From positions 1,871,338 to 1,935,337 of the forward strand of contig NW_017804254.1 of assembly GCF_001625305.1 (NCBI RefSeq): DNA of 64,000 bases, read 5' to 3'. This stretch comes from Branchiostoma belcheri (lineage: Eukaryota > Chordata > Leptocardii > Amphioxiformes > Branchiostomatidae). Positions 1-10,232 of the stretch are shown here, piece by piece; within the stretch, counting starts at the first letter, position 1, and each line of letters begins with the position of its first letter. A model generated the notes under the pieces. The model was given only the letters and a program-made list of their open reading frames with translations, was not told the origin of the DNA and ran no database searches. The translations under genes and the position numbers were made by a program.

Positions 1-460
1 TATATAGATATCTTGTAAACGTTGCTTCAGCTGAGTAGTAATTGTGTCTATGTGATATGACTTCGGGTTAAGCCATATGTGCCCAAAACCATTGAGGTTC
101 AGAATGTCTTTCACATGTATAATCCAATCATGTTCTCCAAGCAAGGTAGTATTGTATGCCTCCCGAAGCAGGGCATCTTCGGATAAATTAACTAAGCGAT
201 GCCAGTATTTAACGAGTTGTATTTCTGTATTCACCGTAACTGGGAAAGTTCCCAATTCTCCTCTGACACCGTCGTTTGGGGCCTTGGCATGTACGCCTAA
301 CAAAAACTTCTGAAAACGCATGTCAATAGTGTCGAATTCTGGAATGTGTTGATTTGAATGTAGGTTTATAATTTGGAAGCCATTCTCTTGTAAAACTTTG
401 CTATTGACATGTCGCATTAGCATTTCTTTATCAGTATTTCTTTCTAAGCAAACAATATAA
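1..460 (-). pseudogene. LINE retrotransposon relic, C-terminal ORF2 region
   Basis: Reading the minus strand gives an open frame of about 150 codons running off the left edge of the window. It contains the block F-Q-K-F-L-L-G-V, then R-G-E-L-G, V-K-Y-W-H-R-L, and G-F-G-H-I-W. This order (KFLLGV, GELG, KYWxRL, GxIW) is typical of the conserved region that follows the reverse transcriptase domain in many invertebrate non-LTR retrotransposons. No reverse transcriptase catalytic motif is visible inside the window, so only the tail of the element is present or retained. The frame is closed by a TGA at about 508-510, within the adjacent SINE-like sequence. The family is recognised by motif only; whether the element is intact outside the window cannot be seen. 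Confidence 0.7.
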
Positions 461-640
461 GTATTATTTGTGGCAGAGGATAGGAAAGGCACTTTCCATG
501 ACTTTCCTCACTCCACCCAGGTGTGAATGGGTACCTAACTTGGTTAGGGAAAAGTCGTATTGAGGTCACCTTGTGGCGCCGAATGGAGCCGCACAGACCT
601 TTACAACTATTCCACAAAAATATGTGGAGCAAATTTGTGT
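455..640. repeat. SINE-like dispersed repeat body
   Basis: The stretch contains the phrase 'ggaaaggcacttt...actttcctcactccacccaggtg', which recurs in degenerate form around 32130-32230 next to a tRNA-like head on the minus strand. The shared body suggests two members of one tRNA-derived SINE family. No A or B box is seen next to this copy, so it may be truncated. Confidence 0.5.
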
Positions 641-1019
641 ATCATGTGTATTATTTGATTGTGATTATTGATTGATTATTATGTGATTGTAACCCCATTG
701 TAAACCCCGCATCAATGCATTCAGCCGTATAAAGGCTACGACTGCACGGGTACTGTTTGACCAATATACCATTAAAAATGTGAAGTAAAAATGTACCTTT
801 AATGCATGCTTCATTACATGTAAGCAGAGAGGTTTAAAATCAGCTTGATGTCAGGTATATAATTATGTCAGTTATAAATTTTTCTCACTAATTCAGATAC
901 CAAATCTAGTGCAGCTCGTTTAAAAATGCCTGTCAATTGACCGTTAAGCGTTGCCGACCGTTCTGAATTTACCGTTAAGCGTTGTTTGCCCTGCTGAATT
1001 AACCGTTAACCATTGCCAG
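641..1019. other. No gene seen; upstream intron or flank
   Basis: The stretch is AT-rich without a convincing reading frame. It ends in a splice acceptor (AG at 1018-1019). Just before that, a short phrase 'accgttaa(g)cgttg' occurs three times between about 940 and 1012, a small degenerate repeat of unknown meaning. Confidence 0.5.
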
Positions 1020-3381
1020 GACCACGCCAAGAAAAATGGAGGAGTGACTCTAGATGTGGCTCCAGCTATCCGGCACCAGGAGCCAACCCCGGCCAGTGTA
1101 ACCCGGATTCAAACCACCCCTGTTGTTCCTCCGGTGGTTGGTGTGGAAATACTGCGGCTCACTGCACCTGTAGCGGCTGTATTGATTATCGTAAGTATTT
1201 CCCTACTTCAATTTTTAGCTTCATCAAAAACAAAATATGTTCTGAAGTATGAAATATATTCACTAAGATATGTCAAGTTCGGTATCAGAAAAAGTTTTTA
1301 TTTTGTTTTAATCTCTTTCATATATTTTACCAATTCATGCCTGTTATTCTAGGACCAAAAAAATGGAGGAGTGACTCTAGATGTGGCTCCAGCTATCCGG
1401 CACCAGGAGCCAACCCCGGCCAGTGTAACCCGAATGGAAACCACCCCTGTTGTTCCACCGGTGGTTGGTGTGGAAATACTGCGGCTCACTGCACCTGTAG
1501 CGGCTGTATTGATTATCGTAAGTATTTCCCTAGTTCAATTTTTAGCTTTATCAAAAATATATTCTGAAGTATGAAATATATATATTCACTAAGATATGTC
1601 AAGTTCGGTATCAGAAAAAGTTTTTATTTTGTTTTAATCTCTTTCATATATTTTACCAATTCATGCCTGTTATTCTAGGACCAAAAAAATGGAGGGATGA
1701 CTGGAAATGTGGCCCCAACTTTCCGGCCCCAGGAGCCAACCCCGGCCAGTGTGATCCGAATGGAAGCGGCCCCTGTTGTTCCTCCGGTGGTTGGTGTGGA
1801 AGTACTTCGGCTCACTGCACCTGTAGCGGCTGTATTGATTATCGTAAGTATTTCCCTGGTTCAATTTTTAGATTTATCAAAAATATAGGGATTTTGGGCT
1901 ATTTTTGGACTAAAAATGACATTTTTAGTCCAAAAAATAGCCCAAAATGACATTTTTAGTCCAAAGAATAGCCCAACATTCCTATTTTTCACAATTTTTA
2001 AAGTAGTGTATGTCAAAAGCTTGAATGAGGTTTTGCAGACATATGCCCAACGTATATAACGTTATGCCCATACCAAATTGTTTTTGTTTTTGCTTTTCTG
2101 CCTGAAAATGGCAAAAACAAAACAAAACAAATCAAAACAATTTGTACATTTTTGGCTAAGGTGCCCCAATATTAAATCCGTATGATCTGAAATTTGGTAT
2201 GGGGATACCTTGGACACATGTTCAAAGAATGTCATTCATGCTTTTTTCATACACCACACTGAAATTGTGTAAGATAGGGCTTTTTGGCTATTTCTGGACC
2301 AAAAATGTATATTTTTGTCTCCTGTGCCCTAATATTTGAACCCAAAGCCCTGAAATTTGGCATAGGAGATCATTGAATACAAGCCCACAGAATGTTATTT
2401 ATGCTTTTGGCATGTGACACTTAAAAGTATGTAATGTAAAATGGGCCAATTTTTGCTATTTTTGACCAAAAATGTACATTTTTGGCTCCTGTGCGCTAAT
2501 TCAAAAACCAAATAACCCGAAATTCAGCAGAAGTGCAGCTTGGCACCAAATGCTTAGACTTATAGTGTTCACTATTCAGATTCAGCCTTTAAAATACTTT
2601 TATTTACCTTACTTTCAGTAAAAAAAACAGTGATTGTAGTTTGAAAGCCCAAATCCCCAACTGACAGTTCTAAATAGAACACCCGGCTTCTAATAGGGTT
2701 CTACATGTTCCAACAGCAGAATGCATTGGAAAATTCCATTGCTGCATGGGGGCAGGGTATAGACTATTGGAACACTTCATATTTTGGACAGTCCATTTGT
2801 GCGGAAGGGGGATAGGCCTAGGTCCATTTTTGGTACGGGGGATGTGGTGAAGCCATCTGCTGTATTTGCTCCCGAGGAAATGTCGGCCTTTCTAGTTTAA
2901 ATCTCTTCCATATATTTTACCAATTCGTGCCTGTTATTCTAGGACCAAAAAAATGGAGGGATGACTGGAAATGTGGCCCCAACTTTCCGGCCCCAGGAGC
3001 CAACCCCGGCCAGTGTAACCCGAATGGAAGCGGCCCCTGTTGTTCCTCCGGTGGTTGGTGTGGAAGTACTTCGGCTCACTGCACCTGTAGCGGCTGTATT
3101 GACTATCGGTCAGGTAAGACCAAATAAAGGCTTCATTGATAAGTCACTTGATTTAGCATGCATGCTAAGATGGTGCTACCCGATTTAAATTTTTTAAAAT
3201 TTGCCACAATCTCTCTTTCGTTGTTGCTTTGTAACCGAACATCTCACGGAATTAGTTCGCTTCCACTATCAAAATACAATAATTGATGCTATGTTCCTTT
3301 GGAACAGACATACCAATATCACTTTGCATAATAAGTATTTCAAGTTTTTTTTTATTTCCTCTTGTTTCAGGTCGAAAGTAA
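1020..3381 (+). CDS. Secreted or surface protein with tandem hevein-like cysteine domains (3' part of gene)
   Basis: Five exons are supported: 1020-1190, 1353-1517, 1679-1843, 2943-3113 and a last exon from 3371 with stop 3379-3381. Each of the first four is flanked by AG/GT and is phase 1 on both sides, so the units are freely duplicable. Each encodes about 55-57 residues with eight cysteines around the core CCS-x2-GWCG-x-T-x2-HC, followed by CTCSGCIDYR. That core matches the hevein / chitin-binding type 1 fold signature (CCSxxGxCGxT), but the last three cysteines are spaced more tightly than in plant hevein. The final exon adds only G-R-K before the stop. Carbohydrate, possibly chitin, binding is inferred from the motif alone. 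Upstream exons, including any signal peptide, lie outside the window. A polyadenylation signal AATAAA is at 3920-3925. Confidence 0.75.
1880..2590. repeat. Degenerate tandem repeat in the intron between hevein-like exons 3 and 4
   Basis: A module containing 'ttttggaccaaaaatg...catttttggctcctgtgccctaat...cctgaaatttggcatagg' recurs about three times with a spacing near 150 bases (around 2150, 2310 and 2470). The left edge, 1895-1975, is a set of short palindromic copies of 'tttttagtccaaa'. This expansion makes this intron about 1.1 kb, while the two preceding introns are about 160 bases. Confidence 0.6.
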
Positions 3382-3940
3382 AGGGATGACCTTAACGAAC
3401 GTTCATTTTGACTGAAACAGGCGTATTGAAGACGGAAAGGCCATTAACTGAAGTTTGTTTTTATCTTGTGTATTTGTTTTTATGTAGCTCAAATGTGTTA
3501 CAGTACCCATACCTTGTTGTTTCAGTAGAGTACGGATGGTGTATGGTCTGCTATCATAAAACCCCAGTAGTGTCAAATGGCAGTGTAGAAATAAGGTATT
3601 CTAAAAGTCAGCAAAATATCACACCCGTAGTTGAACAGACCCTTTTGATTGTGGATTTATTTGCCCGGAATAGCTTTAAAAAATGAATAGCACTGGCAAG
3701 AATAAGTATATCAGGGGTGCTATCATTATTCATGATTTGTATCCTGTATACGCGAATTCCTTCTCTTTCAGCACGTAGAAGGTGTTTTAGATTGTATTCT
3801 GTAGCAATTTAGAGAACAGTCACTTGTTCTACTTGTATGTATGTTGTGTGTGTGTCATTTTGAGGTTAGCCCTCGGGCATGAATTTGCGACTATACTTTA
3901 TTATTATTATTTACATGAAAATAAAGGTGTTAGCAGTAGT
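3382..3940 (+). other. Probable 3' untranslated region of the hevein-like gene
   Basis: The sequence after the stop at 3381 has no sustained reading frame. It contains AATAAA at 3920-3925, about 540 bases after the stop, in the sense orientation. A transcript end just after this signal is inferred. Confidence 0.45.
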
Positions 3941-4647
3941 ATCTCGTACTAGTACGATGGAGATGATTACATCGTTTAATAAACATGACAACATAACAGA
4001 CAAATTACGTCTCAGAGCAGCAACTATAGGCTGGAAAAATGACATCTTTTCCCACTCAGTCTCACTGATCTGCAAAACACCTGCAGCTTTCATCAAGTGA
4101 GAGCATACAACGTGCACACATGGATTTATCAAGAATAGACCTACTAGCAGAATATTGTACTACAAACATTGCGTAAACAAATTGTACGCAGAACCAGTGA
4201 TAATTATGAGACGGTCACCGTGCTGCTGTTTGTTTATATGTTGCACTGATGGTATCCTCAAATATCTCCTAATAAGTAATGTTAGAGTACAACAAATCAA
4301 GATGCATAATTTAGAAATGAATGAAGATTACGTTAATGTGTTTCAGAAAATATTATACAAACTTTTATTCTGGGACAAGGGAATTCTACATTAAGGTAAA
4401 ATATGACGTTAAAGCGTTTCTTTGATTTTGTTAATTTTCTGTCGGCGGTGTGGTATGTTAAAATAAGCTCACTAAGAAAAATTTGTCACCTCTGCATAAT
4501 TAGTAGTTAATTTCGAGTCCTACAGTGCAGCCTAGAATTTGTCTTCGTGGCTTTAAGGTCAAAGGAAATATCTATTCTTACAAGACAAAATTTATGTTCA
4601 CCGCATCTCGTAGCACACGTCTACAACCTGCATATAGTGCCACAGCC
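3941..4647. other. Intergenic, nothing recognised
   Basis: Open frames here are short, overlap on both strands and lack splice context or familiar motifs. I see no RNA gene or repeat that I can name. Confidence 0.5.
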
Positions 4648-4656
4648 TACATGATG

Positions 4657-4835
4657 TACTCTCCACGCAGAGGTAGGGTCGCTCGGTATTTTGGCAGTAT
4701 TTTCGCGTTTTTAATACGTCTTTCTACTTTTACGGTTTTTCTCTGGTCTTCCTCCAGAGAAAAACCGTAAAAGTAGAAAGACGTATAAAAAATACTGCCA
4801 AAATACCGAGCGACCCTACCTCTGCTTGGAGAGTA
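4657..4835. mobile_element. Foldback MITE with 9-base target duplication
   Basis: This is an almost perfect palindrome: the left arm from 'tactctcc' through the AGGTAGGGTCGCTCGG block is mirrored on the right, with a short 'ctggtcttcctccag' centre around 4743-4757. The element is bracketed by identical 9-base direct repeats 'tacatgatg' at 4648-4656 and 4836-4844. Long terminal inverted repeats with 9-base duplications are typical of Mutator-like non-autonomous elements; that class assignment is inference. No coding capacity. Confidence 0.85.
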
Positions 4836-5349
4836 TACATGATGTTCATAAGTTAGACCTAGTTTAGCATTATAGCTCTTATAACTTAATGTCGAGCATG
4901 TAACTTTATGTACTATGAAGCTTTTGTATTTAATATGAAACGATAAGTAAAAGTTTGACCCCAGGATCTGTACAGACGAACACATAACACCATTGGGTTT
5001 TTCTAAAACGTATATACTATGACCTTTTCAAAACACCTAACACCTTCATGTGTACATGCAAAGTCGTAATGTGGTATACCACCTACGCGTTACCATTTAC
5101 ACAGTTGGAGCAGAAGATGTTATCATTTTATCTTTGTAGATAAATGGTTGAAACTGTTTTATGTCACCGTGATAACGATAAATCAAGTCATAATAATCTA
5201 TGGATTTGTTGATCTTCGAGTAACAACAAAGAAGTTGCCATCCTGTTCAATCTGTCATGGATACTGGTGATATCAAAAGAGTTTTGTTCTGTTTGCTTTT
5301 ACCACAATAAATACAAATGGTGATGGTTTCATGTGATGAGTTTGTGGTT

Positions 5350-5355
5350 TTTATT
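5350..5355 (-). promoter_or_regulatory. Polyadenylation signal for the 5460-8045 cassette
   Basis: AATAAA is on the minus strand, about 105 bases after the stop codon of the C-terminal cassette whose stop lies at 5460-5462. Confidence 0.5.
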
Positions 5356-5459
5356 GCGTGTGTCAGAATGAATGGTGTGTAACACTACACTTGTCCTTCT
5401 TGTTAACAGTGCATGTTTAGCAAAGTATATGATGGAGTTCTAACCGACAACGTGCTTTC

Positions 5460-8045
5460 TTAGAATATGAATAGTTGGATAAAGATTCTAAAGCCACGCC
5501 AGGCCACAATGAGAATCTTGAACCTAATGGCTCTCCTCATACCCCCGGGCTCGTACTCAAGGGCGAGCCTTTGAACAATAGACCAGTTTTCGTCTAACTG
5601 TACCACACTGTCCCGTCCACGTGTTAGTCCACAGTTAGGACCACTGTTGGTACAGTTAAAGCTGTCGAGCAAGTCGTGGAAATCCTGCACCAAAGACGGC
5701 ATTCCCTCTGTGGTAGTAGCAGGGTAGTGCATAGGAAAGCCTTCGACATCTTCAGTCAGGTTTCGAAGAGGACCTATGGAACGAGAATTCAAGACTTCAA
5801 TTTTGCCATTGTTAGGCCATGTCGATTTGTTTATATGGATGACATCCTCTGGGAACCCCAAAAGTAATGCGAGCGTGCGAATAAAAAAAAAAGTGTTGCA
5901 AAAAAGTTGCTTTTATTACGAAATCTACGTGGTAATGAAGGTTGAACAAAAATGGAAGAGTATCGTATGGCGAATAATCTACTATTCAAATTCATTTCTT
6001 TACATTTTGTCTTTGGCATTCTACGACATTGGTATCGTTGGTATCGTTCTCCAATCTTTTTCTTGCAACCTATGGTATATAGTTGCTTATTTTGCAACAG
6101 TTTTGTACGATTTACAGTGTGGTTGAAAACTTTTTTGTGGAAACGGCCGAAAATTCATGCGCGCGTGGATGTCATCCATATAATCAAATCAACATAGCCT
6201 TATCAGAATCATCTGCACGTGTCAGTGGGGACCCCTAGCGGCACATATTATTTTTCCTCTACTGGATGCAGGTTTTCCTGCAATGATAAAGCTAGCCGTT
6301 TGGTGGCGCCTTTTTATACGACAGCATTTAGTGCTTATATCTATGCGCGGCAATAAAAGTACTATATCTATGTCCGTAAATGAAGTGTGGCCATACCAGG
6401 ATTTCCGCCATATATTAATCAATTAAATACGATAAAGTAAAGATTACAAATTCAGCTACACAAAACGTTGGAGCCACGCTACATTTTGTACAGCTTTGTC
6501 TAGAAATAATTCACCAGTAATCTATTGTATATATCTATTCTAATCTTTCATGGTTCCGTAGGATAAACTGTGCCTGTTTTATGTTGTGTTCATCGTTGTC
6601 TTGATACGTATTATGATATGTGGCCCACGTTATCAGCTAGCAACTTCATAGTGTGGCCACATTGCATTGCCCTGTTGCAATTTCTATACAAGTCAAGTCA
6701 AAGTCAATAGTACTTCTAACCTTCAAGATTGTCGTCTTGGGAGAGGCTGTCCAAGTCTGGAGAAGCGAAAGCAAAGAACTGCTCCCCGTCCTCGACATCG
6801 ACAGTCACTATGTGTGACACGTTGTACACCAGGTTGGTCACACGCCCCATACGGCTCCAGTGGCTGGCCATTCTACGGCGCCTGCGCGCACCGCCACTGC
6901 CGATTGGTCCGATCGGTCCTTGGAATTGAATCAAGTCTAACAAAAACCGTATAGAAGGTTAGAAAATTTACAATGAGCTAGCTGTCAAAGAGACTGTGTT
7001 ATGAAAAACATCAGCCGTCACCTTAGCCTGAGTACCATCCGGATTTTCGCTACGCAACGCTCGTTGAGTAGCGAAAATCCGGATGGTACCCAGGCTACCG
7101 TCACCTGTCATCAAGGAGGTCATGTAACAAAAACACATAAAAAAGCAGCGAGCGATACCAGATGTATGGGGTCAAAACTAACCCCAGGCGTATATAAATG
7201 TGTGTCATTTTGACATTTCTTGTCGGAAACGAAATTTCTTCTATGAGTTTGTTTGTACATATGTCTTATAACTTCTCACTCGTTTTTACTGAGATTGGAA
7301 CATTGCTGATTGAGTTATCCTAGAAAGTTTATGGGTGGTCCAGTGTGGTCAAACTGACCGCCGGTGTCTGACAATCTTTTGTTGTCGTCAATTTTTCTTC
7401 CATGTAATATGCTATTTGCTTGTATTTTCTGAGGGTATTTGAAAGCATATTAACTAAAAAATTATGACTTGGGACCTAGTTGCCTATGGACCTGGGTCAT
7501 CGACATGGCTGGCTGAAGGCATCTTGTTTTAGATGCATAAAATATGATTATTAACACAAATTACATGTACTTCCACCTAATTACGTCAAATTGTCTCATA
7601 GATTAATTAAACTCAAATCACAAAATAGAGTCACAAGAAAGCTATTATTCGTGCTAAACATTATGGGTTAGTTTTGACCCAATACGGTAAGATTCGTGGA
7701 TTGAGGGTTAATGACCTTCTTACTCTGGAGTCCAACCATATCCATTACAACGTAACCTAAGAGGCGGAAACACAGACAGACAGACAGACACACATACAGA
7801 GACATACAAAAAACAATACCTTTGTTTTTCGTGGAGGTACAAATGTCATAATTATTTCATACCAGCATCTTGTAACTCGTCCACGTCAGTTAACACGTCA
7901 CTCAAGCCGAGTTCCGCTAGAGACAGGGGGAGGGAGTTGTTCAGGTTGATCAGTTCCGGCTGTAAGACCTCGTAGTTGATACATGGAGGCCGCCTGGCGT
8001 GCCCGTGTCCTGGCGGGCCGTACTTGGGCGTCACTAAACAGCCGT
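5460..8045 (-). CDS. Three-exon C-terminal cassette, paralogue of the end of the 12597-21867 mosaic protein
   Basis: Exons on the minus strand are 8045-7863 (183 bases), 6936-6721 (216) and 5773-5460 (314 with stop). All internal junctions are phase 1 with AG/GT signals. Exon lengths match the paralogous cassette (183, 192, 314). The first exon encodes a segment starting D-G-C-L-V and ending L-T-D-V-D-E-L; the second has A-R-R-R-R-R-M followed by SHWSRMG, a furin-like basic site; the last contains MPSLVQDF, a two-cysteine stretch, LALEYEPGG and ends FIQLFIF. I do not recognise the family. No signal peptide, sushi, TSP1 or EGF exon is visible upstream between 8046 and 12596, so this is either the tail of a truncated gene, of one whose N-terminus lies in missing sequence, or an alternative ending for the neighbouring mosaic gene. 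Confidence 0.7.
5814..6200. mobile_element. MITE with about 30-base terminal inverted repeats (TTAGGC family)
   Basis: The left end 'aggccatgtcgatttg...tatatggatgacatcc' is mirrored at 6165-6200. A second member with the same inner motif 'atggatgacatcctct' and similar AGGCC ends sits at 40371-40731. The copy lies in the intron between the last two exons of the C-terminal cassette. No open reading frame belongs to it. Confidence 0.7.
6201..6720. other. Intron sequence, nothing recognised
   Basis: This is the remainder of the intron between cassette exons 2 and 3. Frames are short and unconvincing, and no repeat was identified. Confidence 0.4.
7025..7095. repeat. Short near-perfect hairpin (foldback)
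   Basis: 'agcctgagtaccatccgga' plus 'ttttcgctac' is mirrored by 'gtagcgaaaatccggatgg' plus 'tacccaggct', with a loop of about 13 bases. It lies in the intron between the first two cassette exons. It resembles a minimal foldback transposon remnant. Confidence 0.75.
7100..7862. other. Intron, includes a short GACA microsatellite
   Basis: No exon candidate is seen. A run of 'gacagacagacagaca' occurs at about 7773-7790, a form often found at the end of degraded retroelements. Confidence 0.4.
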
Positions 8046-8404
8046 CTGAAACATGAGTGTGACACATATATTGTAGATGTCGCACGATACAAGGGGGTCA
8101 AGGAAATATGACCAATAGCCGCGAGCCGTATAGACGCATAAGACGCATGGCACAAGCATAGCTAATAGAAAAGGTATGATGTTTCATCTTTGATGAGGAT
8201 GACGAACAACAACATCCCTCATGCAAGTGTCGCTATTTGGACGTAAAACACTCAAACTTACAAGTCAGCCACCCAAAACAATACTACTACAAATGGAAAA
8301 TAGATTTGCAACACGCGATTGTGTATACAACGAATTATCACACATACTAAGGGGTATGTTGTAAATGCAAAATGAAAATAACTTAATTGTAACAGTTACT
8401 AAAG

Positions 8405-10212
8405 ATACTAATAGTATTTGAAGCAATGACGAGCACAACTCGATTCTGAATGAATCATAGTGAAGTTTAATAGAACATACGGTACCGTCAATATTCAGTA
8501 TTAGCTGCGCATTTATCATTGGAAGAAGGGCCATGAACAGGAAACAAACTCCGAACCTGTCAAGTGCAAGGAAATGTCACAAACATATAATCATTCTGAA
8601 CGTGGCTCATCAACTGTCATTCGTTCGTTCTTCCTTATATCTCTGTCACATTAGAAAGGACTATCCATTTTTATTTAATCTAGATAGGAGTGGAGGTCAT
8701 TAGCCTCGGGCGGCCACCGGGAGCGCGGTTTAGTCAGGCTAGTTAACGTTACCAAAGGTGCTTCAAAATTGACACTATCTACCAGAACGTTTGGGCTACC
8801 AGCGCTGCTACTCACCCCATTCTTACTCACTGTTCTTCTTATAGATGTTGATATGACGCTGGTAGGTGTTGTTGTCCTGATAAGCTGTGTTGTATTTGTT
8901 GTGTTATATGTTGTGTGTCCTGACGTGACGTTGCCGACCTGTGCCCTTTGCTTTGGGAAGCTCTTGCGTAGCTGTTTTGGGGCCAGAAAAACCTGTTGAA
9001 CGACACGAGGGCACGAGGCCTAGGGCACTGACATGCGCGTGCGGTGTCAGAACACCACAGTACGTATAATAACGTTATCACTTCTACAGATCTGTAAAAT
9101 CTCGAACACCCCGGGCTTTTCCACTAGAAGCAGCGACCGCTGAGCGAACATTTCACAGGTCGCTTAAAGAATTTCATGGTTAAAGAACGTGATTTTTGAC
9201 GGTTTGTATGTCTTGCTGTCTTTTGCATCACATTTTTACATCGTGGATCATATTTTAAGTGTGACACAAATCCAATTTTGCTCGCCCAGCGATCGCCGTC
9301 TATTGGATAAGGGGCGCAAACGGCGATAACGACAATTGATATTGATTAAATGTCAAGTTGAACGTTCTTGATGGGAAGCAGATACAATCTAGAACCCAAT
9401 TCAGGAAATACGACATAAACAGGTAGTCATTCAGCCGAAAGCAAAAAATAAAAAAACGGATTTTAGGACGTGTGACTTATTCACGAAAACTAAGCAATGG
9501 AATAGTTACATTTGGTTATGTAGGTTATGTTTTTGGTATTGATTGGATGTGTGTATTTTTGTCACAAAAATTATACTGTACGTACATGTATCTATGGTAC
9601 GTTTGATGGTATACAATCTCAAAGGACAAAAGGACACTACACATCTCTACAGACACTACAACATGGTAATTTTGACTCCCATTTTATTTAATTTACAACC
9701 GTTATCAAAGTGACTTCTGTCATAAGACCACCACCTTTACATGTTTCAGAACATTGAGTTAATATGGTTAGCACCGGTACCATGGCATTTACATTCCATA
9801 ACAATGAGCAATTTTGTACGTTTCTACGGACAAAATAAAACAGACAACAGAACTGAAAGCCATCCGACATATTGACCCAAGGAACAAGTACAAGCAACAT
9901 AAAGATATATTTTGTTTTACATATAGTGATATATATCATGTATAACATGAGAAATAGTCAGTCGTATCACAAGAGGGGGGGGGGTACAAGGAGATATATG
10001 ATTTTGCTATATAACAAGTGCTAAAAATGCATTTTGATAACGTCTAATACATATTGTTAACGGCACTCTAGGAAAGACGATTTTTCAAATTTATCATCTA
10101 GTTTTCAGCCAACACATTTTAGAAAGAGACAGTCTTAACATATTACTCAATTCTGCTGTAGGTGAGCTAAGCAAACATTCCACCCAAGTGTGCTGGTAAC
10201 AAATCAATGGAT
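8405..10212. repeat. Duplicated segment, copy A (left of assembly gap)
   Basis: This stretch is nearly identical to 10233-12559 once a retrotransposon insertion in the second copy is removed. The match starts at 'atactaatagtatttgaag' and ends at 'ctggtaacaaatcaatggat', directly at the run of Ns. Small substitutions and short indels separate the copies. I see no confident exon. One minus-strand frame around 8463-8560 has a hydrophobic run after an acceptor-like 'cttgacag', and another around 9707-9860 ends in a stop that overlaps AATAAA. Confidence 0.85.
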
Positions 10213-10232
10213 NNNNNNNNNNNNNNNNNNNN
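10213..10232. other. Assembly gap (20 N)
   Basis: Twenty consecutive Ns. The size is probably nominal. The gap falls exactly at the junction of two near-identical copies of a segment of about 1.8 kb. Confidence 1.

Noticed and set aside
8769-8999. Plus-strand hydrophobic frame of 76 codons
   Set aside because: The duplicate copy has frame-changing differences around the TTGTG run (about 10715), so the frame is not conserved between the two copies.
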